5,261 nucleotides of DNA from Gammaproteobacteria bacterium (GCA_003228965.1 QIGP01000361.1:1-5261), one strand, 5' to 3'; counted from the stretch's first letter, positions 1 to 5,261 are shown. Program-made: numbers and translations. Notes: generated by a model from the letters alone, not told the origin.

Positions 1-30
1 TGCTATTTGGAGTCCCACAGTTGAGAACAT

Positions 31-34
31 GGAG
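31..34 (+). promoter_or_regulatory. Ribosome binding site that favours the ATG at 44
   Basis: GGAG lies 9 nt before the ATG at 44. This is a normal Shine-Dalgarno distance for that codon. It cannot serve the in-frame ATG at 29, which it overlaps, and it is rather far from the ATG at 50. The ATG at 29 has only a weak GAG shortly before it. This is why 44 is chosen as the start of the VOC gene. Confidence 0.5.
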
Positions 35-43
35 CCATGCGCG

Positions 44-910
44 ATGACCATGGTTCGTCGTAACATTGATCATATAGTTGTCGCTGTCGAGGATCTTGAG
101 CAGGCCGGCGAATCGTTTAGTCGCTTAGGCTTTACGGTGTCGCCGATTATGCACCAAACCACCGGTCTATCGAATCGCCTGATCATGTTTCAAAATACGT
201 TTATCGAGCTCATGAGCGGGTTTGAGAACTTGGCGGACAACATGGGGATGCTCACCAACTTCAAGAACCTTGCAGAGCGCCGCGAAGGTGGTATAGCCCT
301 TTCGTTCTTTAGCGCCGACACAGAGAGCGACTATGCCGAGTTGTTGAATCGGCAAATCGATATGACATCGCCGCAATCATTTACGCGTCCGGTTCCGCTG
401 CCTGACGGCACATCCGGTGAGGTCCACGCCACCGTTTCGATGTCGATCTACCCGCAGGCTCCGGCGCTAAATTTCTTTATCTGCACGCAACACCGTCCAC
501 AGTTTGTGTGGATCCCAGAGTGGCAGCAACATGCCAATACAGCTCGAAACATTGCAGGCTTAACGTACATAGCCACTGAACCGACGCGGAATAGGCCATT
601 TGTAGAGGCATTTGTCGGCAATGAGGCGGCGGCTGGAAACGTCGGTTCAATAAAATATCGAACGGCAAGGGACGAAGTTCTGGATTTTCTGACACCTCAA
701 GAACTGGAAAGGCGCTATGCCGAGTTGTCGGATGCGTTCGAGTCTATCAATGACGATTGCCTTACTGGTGTGAGCGTCAGAGTTGAGAATCTGACCGACG
801 TGGAAGAGTATCTGCAGCCTGCGGATATCGGCTACTACGAGTCAGATGAGGGGAAAATCGTTGTCTCACCCACTTACGCACACGGGATATTTATCGAATT
901 TACTAATTAA
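44..910 (+). CDS. VOC superfamily (glyoxalase-like) protein
   Basis: Probable cytosolic protein of the vicinal oxygen chelate superfamily, closest in layout to the two-module Glyoxalase_3-like proteins. The product is 288 aa from the ATG at 44; starts at 29 and 50 are possible. The first module opens with IDHIVVAV, with the usual metal-ligand His at residue 10. It continues with LGFTVSP and a HQTTGLSNRLIMF segment (37-49), and closes with FIELMSG, where Glu55 fits the second ligand. The second module is recognisable at residues 164-177 (HANTARNIAGLTYI) and ends with IFIEF, with Glu285 in the ligand-like position. Its opening strand lacks the usual DH pair, so its metal site may be degenerate. 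There is no signal peptide or membrane segment. The gene points toward the aldolase-fold gene and is not in that transcript, so a shared pathway is only suggested by proximity. Family members include isomerases, dioxygenases and lyases; the reaction here is unknown. Its promoter lies outside the window. Confidence 0.85.
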   Translation: MTMVRRNIDHIVVAVEDLEQAGESFSRLGFTVSPIMHQTTGLSNRLIMFQNTFIELMSGFENLADNMGMLTNFKNLAERREGGIALSFFSADTESDYAELLNRQIDMTSPQSFTRPVPLPDGTSGEVHATVSMSIYPQAPALNFFICTQHRPQFVWIPEWQQHANTARNIAGLTYIATEPTRNRPFVEAFVGNEAAAGNVGSIKYRTARDEVLDFLTPQELERRYAELSDAFESINDDCLTGVSVRVENLTDVEEYLQPADIGYYESDEGKIVVSPTYAHGIFIEFTN

Positions 911-924
911 TAGATCATCCTGCA

Positions 925-967
925 ATGGAATTCGTTAGCGGTGTTCCTCAGCGTCCTGGAACTCCAT
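925..967. repeat. Inverted repeat between convergent genes, possible weak terminator
   Basis: ATGGAATTC at 925-933 pairs with GAACTCCAT at 959-967, giving 9 positions with one A-C mismatch across a 25-nt loop. A competing 5-bp hairpin, GTTCC (943-947) with GGAAC (958-962), lies inside. It sits between the stop codons of the convergent VOC and aldolase-fold genes, where a two-way terminator would be expected. Neither strand has a T-run after the stem, so it is not a classical intrinsic terminator. Confidence 0.3.
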
Positions 968-989
968 CTCAAGTACTACGGTTGTTAAT

Positions 990-1802
990 TCATGTTCGGT
1001 CGTCAGCGTCTAACAGAGCCGGACGATCTGCCAACAATTGACTTGCCCAATAATTGAACGCCTCTATTACAAACTGGTCTTGCAACAAGAAGTCGTGAGC
1101 TTCCTGCGCAAGATCAGGCCTGATAGGTTTAATCGTACCTGCGGACATTGCCAGCAACTGAAGGCGAGCCGCATTCTCAAACATAATTGCCAGGTAGACG
1201 GCTTCTTCTAGCGTTTTACCTGTAGTTAGTAATCCGTGATGGGCAAGTAAGATTGACCGTTTGTCGCCTAGCGCTTCGCTGATTATTTGTCCTTCTTCGT
1301 TAGCCAAGGGGACGCCTGGCCATTCCGGCAGAAACGCACAATCGTTATGAAACATGCCTGCGTCCATATGCGAGACAATCAACTCTTCACCGATCATAGC
1401 AAGCGCCGACGCGTGCGGCGGGTGCGTATGCACGATGGCATTGACGTCTTCTCGATTTTTGTAGACCCAAACGTGAAACCGAACAGCCGGGTTCGGCATT
1501 TGGTCACTTTCCACGGCTTTCATATCGTTGTCGAATCGAACAATCGACGACGGAGTAACATTGGCAAGACCGGAGCCAAAACTGTTGGTCCAATAAGTGC
1601 CTGGCTCCTTGTCACGAGAGGTAATCTGGCCAGCCAAATATAATGCGTGACCTTCTCGAGCCAGGATGCGCGCCGCCAGTATCATCTTATTATTGAGAGA
1701 CCATTTTTGTTGACCTAGCTGGTCGCGCATGTCCTTATCCAAGCGCTCCCGAATGGCCGCTGCATCTTCATCGAGTGATTGTTGGGTTGTGGAATTTGTC
1801 AT
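990..1802 (-). CDS. Class II aldolase/adducin-family protein (aldolase or decarboxylase)
   Basis: Cytosolic protein with the fold of L-fuculose-1-phosphate aldolase and L-ribulose-5-phosphate 4-epimerase; 270 aa, a little longer than those enzymes because of an N-terminal extension of about 30 residues. The start is the ATG at 1802, which has GGAGAA 7 nt upstream; an in-frame TTG start at 1889 is less likely. The divalent-metal site is visible as HTHPPH (His125, His127) and HHG (His189). The family core runs from about residue 36 to 225. Compared with E. coli FucA (alignment from memory), the SSEWRFH segment is NPAVRFH (104-110). The catalytic Glu73 is therefore Ala106, and the phosphate-binding Ser71-Ser72 are Asn104-Pro105. 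Asn29 of the GNVS motif is Gln59 in GQITSR. This argues against a sugar-phosphate aldolase. The same fold is used by decarboxylases such as those of pyridine-dicarboxylate and phthalate breakdown. It lies downstream of the crotonase gene but has a 464-nt gap with its own predicted promoter. The substrate is unknown. Confidence 0.88.
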   Translation of the reverse strand: MTNSTTQQSLDEDAAAIRERLDKDMRDQLGQQKWSLNNKMILAARILAREGHALYLAGQITSRDKEPGTYWTNSFGSGLANVTPSSIVRFDNDMKAVESDQMPNPAVRFHVWVYKNREDVNAIVHTHPPHASALAMIGEELIVSHMDAGMFHNDCAFLPEWPGVPLANEEGQIISEALGDKRSILLAHHGLLTTGKTLEEAVYLAIMFENAARLQLLAMSAGTIKPIRPDLAQEAHDFLLQDQFVIEAFNYWASQLLADRPALLDADDRT

Positions 1803-1809
1803 GTCGTTG

Positions 1810-1815
1810 TTCTCC
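1810..1815 (-). promoter_or_regulatory. Ribosome binding site of the class II aldolase-fold gene
   Basis: On the minus strand GGAGAA stands 7 nt before the ATG at 1802. This good match decides the start at 1802 over the longer reading frame that would begin with TTG at 1889. Confidence 0.65.
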
Positions 1816-1872
1816 GTCAAGCAATGTAGTGTGATATCGCTTAAGTATCTGAACACGTGTGGTCGGGCACAT

Positions 1873-1900
1873 TGTTGATGTGCGGTCAACCTGTTGATGT
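1873..1900. repeat. Pair of 9-nt direct repeats in the aldolase leader, possible regulator site
   Basis: TGTTGATGT occurs at 1873-1881 and again at 1892-1900, 19 nt apart, about two helical turns. The spacer contains TCAAC (1886-1890), so GTTGA-N7-TCAAC also forms a short inverted repeat with the first copy. The repeats lie between the predicted transcription start (about 1976) and the aldolase ATG, where a repressor could act. Which protein would bind is not known; the GntR/FCD regulator of this locus is one candidate. Chance occurrence cannot be excluded. Confidence 0.3.
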
Positions 1901-1982
1901 TCTACGACAGCGACCAAACTCAAAAAGCCAGTGCAGGTCCAAGAATTTGCTATCGCCAAAAGTGAAACAAATGTTTTAAACA

Positions 1983-2011
1983 ACAATATACAATACGATA
2001 TGAGGAGTCAA
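1983..2011 (-). promoter_or_regulatory. Predicted sigma70-type promoter for the class II aldolase-fold gene
   Basis: On the minus strand TTGACT (2011-2006) is separated by exactly 17 nt from TATTGT (1988-1983). This gives 5 of 6 and 4 of 6 matches to the -35 and -10 consensus, in a locally A+T-rich stretch. Transcription would start near 1976, leaving a leader of about 174 nt before the ATG at 1802. A dyad covers the -35 box and spacer, suggesting regulation. Confidence 0.5.
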
Positions 2012-2035
2012 TATTTCCTCGGGTATAGCGTATTG
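1991..2035. repeat. Nested inverted repeat over the predicted promoter, candidate operator
   Basis: The outer arms CAATACG (1991-1997) and CGTATTG (2029-2035) are a perfect 7-nt inverted repeat. Inside them ATA (1998-2000) can pair with TAT (2024-2026), and GAGGA (2002-2006) with TCCTC (2016-2020), about 15 pairs in all around a 9-nt loop. It overlaps the -35 box and the spacer of the predicted minus-strand promoter. It could be an operator, or a hairpin in a read-through transcript from the crotonase gene. No T-run follows on either strand, so an intrinsic terminator is unlikely. Confidence 0.4.
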
Positions 2036-2266
2036 AGGATTAACTTTGACGAAGTGTAGTCAGCATAATGCAGTTGCTTGTAACCTAGCTCCACAGTACG
2101 TGCGGAGGCTCCGACTTCAACCGAGAGAGGCTGAACCAGTTAGCCGCAGGGTTCAAGCTACTCACTGTGTCGGATAAGGGGACTATTTGCGCCCGTTGAG
2201 AGCGCACTAATGAAACTTCAGCGCGCACCCAAAGGGTTAGGAGCAAAAACAAAGTGCACTTAACGT
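2036..2266. other. Non-coding spacer between crotonase and aldolase-fold genes
   Basis: With the stretch 1803-2035 this forms a 464-nt gap. No frame on either strand shows a credible protein with a ribosome binding site. The only short elements I see are CGGAGGCTCCG at 2103-2113, a tight palindrome with no usable loop, and the perfect palindrome AAGTGCACTT at 2252-2261, just past the crotonase stop. Neither is a convincing terminator: the second would give a stem of only 3 bp. The part next to 2266 may be the 3' untranslated end of the crotonase transcript. Confidence 0.45.
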
Positions 2267-3106
2267 TTAACCGGATTTCCGACGAACACCGAAGTCGCTG
2301 GTATAACCGTCGATATCCCAGTTGGGCTCACGTTTCTCAATGAAAGCCTTCATGCCCTCTACTGCTTCGGGGGTCATGTGATATTGGACCATTGCCGCTG
2401 CTCCAAAGTCGAGAGCTTTGTTGTACTCCATGTCTTGAGCAGCATAGAAAGTTTTCTTATGCAGCATCATCGCGGTTGGTGATTTGCAGGTGATTTCAGC
2501 GGCGAACTTCGACGCGGCGGCGTCCAAATCCTTAAGGGGAACAACCCGGTTCACAACCCCATGCGCAAGTAAGTGATCAGCAGGCACGAGTTCGCCAGTC
2601 GCGCCGAGTTCGAATGACCTCTTCGGGCCAATAATGCGCGGCATGATCGATATTGGTCCCCAAGGACACAACAGGCCAAAGTCGATAGCGGTTGCTCCCA
2701 TTAATGTGTTGTCCGCAGCGATGACTAAATCACAGTTCATCGCAGTCACCATGCTTGCGGCGGTGGTCCAGCCATGGACGACAGCCATCGTCGGTTTGGC
2801 CGCAGCGCGTAGCGATTTCGCAACCTGGACTACGGTCATAAAGAATTGATTTGCTTCCCAACCCTTACAGTTAAGAATCGCCTCAACGTCGCCGCCTCGG
2901 CCAAAATCTTCACCAGCGCCCTTAATCATGATGAGGCGGATATCCGGATCGGCATCAAACTCAGCAACGGCTTTCAATGCTTCCTGCATCATCGGCAGGG
3001 TAATACGATTGTGGGGTGGGCGGTTGAGTGTGACGATACCGACCATTTCACTTTTCTTTTTTTCGACTTTGATGTACTCAGGTGCTGCTCTTACTTTATC
3101 TAACAT
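2267..3106 (-). CDS. Enoyl-CoA hydratase/isomerase (crotonase) superfamily protein with atypical active site
   Basis: Cytosolic crotonase-fold protein of 279 aa, the usual length. The start is the ATG at 3106 with GAGGA 7 nt upstream; an earlier in-frame TTG at 3142 has no support. Fold signatures are IVTLNRPPHNRIT (24-36), the first oxyanion-hole loop GEDFGRGGDV (65-74), HGW...MNCDLVIAAD (111-132), the GVVNRVV segment (183-189) and the C-terminal EAVEGMKAFIEKREPNW (247-263). Aligned by eye with rat mitochondrial crotonase, the GGGCELA segment is AASMVTA (116-122). Glu144 is therefore Val120 and the second oxyanion-hole Gly141 is Ala117. QPE at the second catalytic position is ATA, so Glu164 is Ala140, with Asp142 close by. 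A normal syn-hydratase mechanism is therefore unlikely. The superfamily also contains decarboxylases, hydrolases, dehalogenases and isomerases using other residues. It starts 47 nt after the dialkylglycine-decarboxylase-like gene and is probably cotranscribed. An acyl-CoA substrate is expected but unproven. Confidence 0.87.
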   Translation of the reverse strand: MLDKVRAAPEYIKVEKKKSEMVGIVTLNRPPHNRITLPMMQEALKAVAEFDADPDIRLIMIKGAGEDFGRGGDVEAILNCKGWEANQFFMTVVQVAKSLRAAAKPTMAVVHGWTTAASMVTAMNCDLVIAADNTLMGATAIDFGLLCPWGPISIMPRIIGPKRSFELGATGELVPADHLLAHGVVNRVVPLKDLDAAASKFAAEITCKSPTAMMLHKKTFYAAQDMEYNKALDFGAAAMVQYHMTPEAVEGMKAFIEKREPNWDIDGYTSDFGVRRKSG

Positions 3107-3113
3107 GATCTTG

Positions 3114-3118
3114 TCCTC
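3114..3118 (-). promoter_or_regulatory. Ribosome binding site of the crotonase-family gene
   Basis: On the minus strand GAGGA stands 7 nt before the ATG at 3106. It fixes that start in preference to the in-frame TTG at 3142. Confidence 0.65.
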
Positions 3119-3153
3119 AAGTTTTCGTGTGAAGTGTGACAACGTTTTCTAGC

Positions 3154-4536
3154 TCAATTGCGCGCAAGAATATCCAGACTTTCACCAAGTGCACGATCCA
3201 ATATTTCGACGCCCTGTTGCAGTTCGCTTTCGCTTGCTGTTAATGGTGGTGCGATCCTCCACACGGCGCCGCGTTCAGCGCGGCGCCGAATATTCATTGA
3301 CAACCCCAGCTCGAAACAACGCTGAGTAGTAAGGGCCCCCAATTCGTGGTGCGCCTCTTTGCTGGAGCGATCCTTAACGAGTTCAACACCCAGGAGCATG
3401 CCCAAACCACGAACATCACCAATGACATCGTATTTTTGCTGCAAATCGACCAGAAGGTTTCGAAGGAAGACACCCTTCGATTGTGCTGCCCGAACCAATT
3501 CCTCTCGTTGAATTGTCCCCAAAACTGCCAATCCCACAGCTGCTGGCAGAGGATCCGATACATGACTAGTGTAGAACGTAAAGCCACGCTCATGGGCGGT
3601 TTGCTCAATCGTATCGGTTGTAATCGTGCCAGAGAGCGGTATGCCACCGCCGAGTGTTTTTGACACGCAAAGTATGTCCGGCTTGACACCAAAGTGCTCT
3701 GCTGCAGTCTTTGCGCCGATCCGGCCAAACGCGGTCTGCGCTTCATCAAAAATTAGAAGCATTCCCCGCTTGTTTGCTTCTTTGCGCAATCTTTGGAAGA
3801 AGCTCTTTGGTGGCACTAGCACGCCGCCTGCGCTGATAACCGGTTCGACAATAATTGCTGCGGGTGCCCCTCGGCTTTGCATGTCGAACATCTTCAGTCC
3901 GAGGTCCAGAACTGCGTCAGCATCGTCTTCTTCGCTTCCTGCCTCGATGTAGGGGCGGTAGCTGTTTGGCTCAGGCAGTGCAAATGTTCCCGGCACTGTC
4001 GGCCCATAACCTCGCCGATCGCTCGCATAAGATACGCCGGCTGCAGCACCTGTCACGCCATGCCACGATCCACCTAGTGCGATAACTTCGTAGCCCCCGG
4101 TGTAGATTTTGGCGAGACGGAGGGCGGCTTCGGTACTTTCAGAACCTGTACTTAGAAACAAAGAGCGTGTAAGCCCTTTCGGCATCCAATTCGCTGCCAA
4201 TTCGTAAGCAAGTTCGGCGACCACATCAGGAATCATGCCGCTGAACATATGATAGGCGCGCTCGCCAGCTTGATTGATTGCTCTGACAATGTCGGGATGA
4301 TTGTGGCCAATCGTTGCGCACATCTGTCCCGACGTGAAATCAAGTATTTCCCTCCCCGACGCATCTCGAACCATGCTTCCCCTCGCGTACGTAAAAACAT
4401 TCGGGAAAACATCGCCGCCGTATCTGACTAAATATTCTTTGGCCTTGGCCTGCAGGTCCTCAGAAATACTTATCTCTGTGAGATTTTCGGACGGATGTCC
4501 TTGGCGGCTGGTTTTGGTGCTCTGGAGCATTGTCAT
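3154..4536 (-). CDS. 2,2-dialkylglycine decarboxylase-like class III aminotransferase
   Basis: Cytosolic PLP enzyme of fold type I, 460 aa. It resembles Burkholderia cepacia 2,2-dialkylglycine decarboxylase along its whole length (compared from memory): LVRYGG, ILDFTSGQM, FSGM, SWHG.TGAAA, DEAQT, SKTLGGG, HVSDPLPAAVGL, IGDVRGLGMLLGVE, LGLSMNI and RIAPPLT. That enzyme decarboxylates 2,2-disubstituted amino acids to ketones and is re-aminated with pyruvate. Retained residues are Gln71 (Gln52 there), Trp158 (Trp138), Asp264 (Asp243, pyridine N), Gln267 (Gln246), Lys293 (Lys272, Schiff base), Tyr322 (Tyr301) and Arg427 (Arg406). Changed residues are Ser215 to Ala236, Met141 to Val161, Asn115 to Thr135 and Thr303 to Ser324. 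The alkali-metal ligands seem kept (Ser99, Ser324, Asp328). Substrate choice may therefore differ, and a plain transaminase remains possible. The ATG at 4536 has a poor Shine-Dalgarno site; a second ATG is at 4530. An in-frame TGA lies immediately before 4536, ending a small ORF with a strong site. The crotonase gene follows after 47 nt. Confidence 0.88.
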   Translation of the reverse strand: MTMLQSTKTSRQGHPSENLTEISISEDLQAKAKEYLVRYGGDVFPNVFTYARGSMVRDASGREILDFTSGQMCATIGHNHPDIVRAINQAGERAYHMFSGMIPDVVAELAYELAANWMPKGLTRSLFLSTGSESTEAALRLAKIYTGGYEVIALGGSWHGVTGAAAGVSYASDRRGYGPTVPGTFALPEPNSYRPYIEAGSEEDDADAVLDLGLKMFDMQSRGAPAAIIVEPVISAGGVLVPPKSFFQRLRKEANKRGMLLIFDEAQTAFGRIGAKTAAEHFGVKPDILCVSKTLGGGIPLSGTITTDTIEQTAHERGFTFYTSHVSDPLPAAVGLAVLGTIQREELVRAAQSKGVFLRNLLVDLQQKYDVIGDVRGLGMLLGVELVKDRSSKEAHHELGALTTQRCFELGLSMNIRRRAERGAVWRIAPPLTASESELQQGVEILDRALGESLDILARN

Positions 4537-4608
4537 TCACTTAGCGCGTGTAAATGGTGCGTATGCTTGAAGGTTTTCCGAGATTACCGGGCTCGATTGC
4601 GACTGCAT
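4537..4608 (-). CDS. 23-codon upstream ORF abutting the decarboxylase-like gene
   Basis: On the minus strand an ATG at 4608 with the strong site GAGAGGA upstream opens a 23-aa frame that starts MQSQSSPV and ends FTRAK. Its TGA (4539-4537) is followed directly by the ATG of the decarboxylase-like gene, in the same frame. It begins 25 nt after the regulator stop. The ribosome binding site is much better than that of the gene behind it, so translation by termination and reinitiation at TGAATG is plausible. Its residues ISENLQAYA resemble ISEDLQAKA at positions 24-32 of the next protein, though almost all codons differ. It may be a leader peptide, or the original N-terminus of the enzyme cut off by a nonsense change or sequencing error. 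No homologue is recognised. Confidence 0.4.
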   Translation of the reverse strand: MQSQSSPVISENLQAYAPFTRAK

Positions 4609-4613
4609 TGGTT

Positions 4614-4620
4614 TCCTCTC
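4614..4620 (-). promoter_or_regulatory. Strong ribosome binding site of the 23-codon upstream ORF
   Basis: On the minus strand GAGAGGA ends 5 nt before the ATG at 4608, and its GAGG core is 6 nt away. It is the best such site near the decarboxylase-like gene, whose own ATG at 4536 has only AAGTGA directly adjoining it. Confidence 0.5.
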
Positions 4621-4633
4621 TACCTTTGTTTGG

Positions 4634-5261
4634 TCATGTTCGTAGTGGGTTCGGCACATGTGATTCATCGTTAGGTGGCCGTGGTGCTAGATGTTGCTCC
4701 ATGATAGACGCGTTACCGAGTGCTTCGCGTATCGCGATATCTTTGCCGCGCAGGAGCTGCTCACGTGTCAATTCGGCGGCACCATACGCGTCCCCCGCAG
4801 AAATCAAATCGAATAGTTCGCGATGCTCATTTGCGAAGCGAGGTGCCAATTGAGGCGGACCTCCAGCAAGGTGGCGGATACGTTCATGTTCGACGAGCAA
4901 TCGGTCCAGTATGTCGACGAGGCGGCCGTTGCCGCTTGCACCTGCGATGGCAAGATGGAAAGAGCGATTGGCTGCCTGATATGCAGGCCTGCTCTTCAAT
5001 AATTCTGGCTTTTCTGTCTCTTTGAGAGCAGCGGCGATTTCATGCAGGGCACTTGGCGTCAAACGCTCCGTTGCGGCGCGTGTGAGATCTGGCTCAAGCA
5101 CGATTCTTGCGTCACAAACCTCCGAGATGTCGCGCAATGTGATTGGTTTTACGAGATACCCGCGTCTCGGCAATGTTTGCACGAAACCGTCTTGGATCAA
5201 GCGCGCCATTGCCGTTCGAATCGTGGCCTTGCGACTTTCATAGCGTTCACCGAGATCTCGT
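4634..5261 (-). CDS. GntR-family regulator with FCD ligand-binding domain, partial
   Basis: Cytosolic DNA-binding transcription factor, probably controlling the adjacent catabolic genes. 208 residues are visible. The reading frame stays open through the window edge, so the start codon and the first part of the winged helix-turn-helix are missing; the ATG at 5209 lies inside that domain and is not the start. The visible N-terminal part, LGERYESRKATIRTAMARL followed by IQDGFVQTLPRRGYLV, is the typical GntR recognition helix and wing (fragment residues 3-37). The all-helical FCD domain follows, with NRSFHLAIAG (fragment 98-107, Asn98 and His102), GNGRL, and EHREL (His146). Where many FCD proteins have a final metal-ligand His in the last helices, this one reads REQL, with Gln168. 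The ligand is probably a small organic acid or related metabolite, not predictable here. The stop is 25 nt before the upstream ORF of the decarboxylase-like gene, so regulator and enzymes may share an autoregulated transcript. Confidence 0.9.
   Translation of the reverse strand, partial: RDLGERYESRKATIRTAMARLIQDGFVQTLPRRGYLVKPITLRDISEVCDARIVLEPDLTRAATERLTPSALHEIAAALKETEKPELLKSRPAYQAANRSFHLAIAGASGNGRLVDILDRLLVEHERIRHLAGGPPQLAPRFANEHRELFDLISAGDAYGAAELTREQLLRGKDIAIREALGNASIMEQHLAPRPPNDESHVPNPLRT

Noticed and set aside
1287..1643. 118-aa plus-strand frame opposite the aldolase-fold gene
   Set aside because: It is antisense to a gene with clear metal-binding motifs, and the product has no recognisable domain.
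1800..1889. 29-residue N-terminal extension of the aldolase-fold protein
   Set aside because: It requires a TTG start, while the ATG at 1802 has a good GGAGAA site and family proteins do not need the extension.
1768..1986. 72-aa minus-strand frame with a hydrophobic N-terminus resembling a signal peptide
   Set aside because: It needs a TTG start, has no Shine-Dalgarno site, overlaps the start of the aldolase-fold gene in another frame and covers its predicted leader.
2252..2261. AAGTGCACTT palindrome followed on the minus strand by TGTTTTT, considered as a terminator for the crotonase gene
   Set aside because: As a hairpin it gives only three pairs with a 4-nt loop, mostly A-T, too weak for an intrinsic terminator.
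2100..2266. Possible insertion-sequence end or remnant (the TGTCGGATAAGGGGACT stretch near 2167)
   Set aside because: I find no matching opposite inverted end, target duplication or transposase fragment, and cannot tie it to a named family.
3294..3749. 151-aa minus-strand frame inside the decarboxylase-like gene
   Set aside because: It lies wholly within a well-supported gene in another frame, has an Arg/Ser-rich composition typical of a shadow frame, and shows no family motif.

Overview
The window looks like a piece of bacterial chromosome, most likely from a proteobacterium, carrying a small catabolic locus. The genes are compact, have good Shine-Dalgarno sites and moderate G+C. The mix is typical of proteobacterial catabolic islands: a GntR/FCD regulator, a 2,2-dialkylglycine-decarboxylase-like PLP enzyme, a crotonase, a class II aldolase-fold protein and a VOC protein. 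The lineage is inference; no marker gene is present.

Layout. From the right edge, reading on the minus strand: a GntR/FCD regulator cut by the window end (4634-5261); a 23-codon upstream ORF (4537-4608) whose TGA abuts, in frame, the ATG of the next gene; a class III aminotransferase-fold protein very like 2,2-dialkylglycine decarboxylase (3154-4536); and a crotonase-superfamily protein (2267-3106). These four are closely spaced (25, 0 and 47 nt) and could form one transcript. After a 464-nt gap with no credible gene comes a class II aldolase/adducin-family protein (990-1802), also minus. The gap holds a good sigma70-like promoter for that gene (1983-2011), a nested dyad over the promoter (1991-2035), and a pair of 9-nt direct repeats in the leader (1873-1900). 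On the left, a VOC/glyoxalase-like protein (44-910) is on the plus strand and converges on the aldolase gene. The 79 nt between them hold an imperfect inverted repeat.

How they may work together. The regulator probably controls breakdown of a small organic or amino acid. The PLP enzyme would decarboxylate or transaminate an amino acid, and the crotonase and aldolase-fold proteins would process the carbon skeleton. The substrate cannot be read from the sequence. All three enzymes keep their fold signatures but differ from the textbook members at active-site positions. The crotonase lacks both catalytic Glu. The aldolase lacks the FucA Glu73 and the Ser-Ser phosphate site. The decarboxylase-like protein has Ala, Val, Thr and Ser where the B. 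cepacia enzyme has Ser215, Met141, Asn115 and Thr303. The textbook reactions should therefore not be transferred without a test. I see no mobile element, CRISPR array, tRNA or rRNA.
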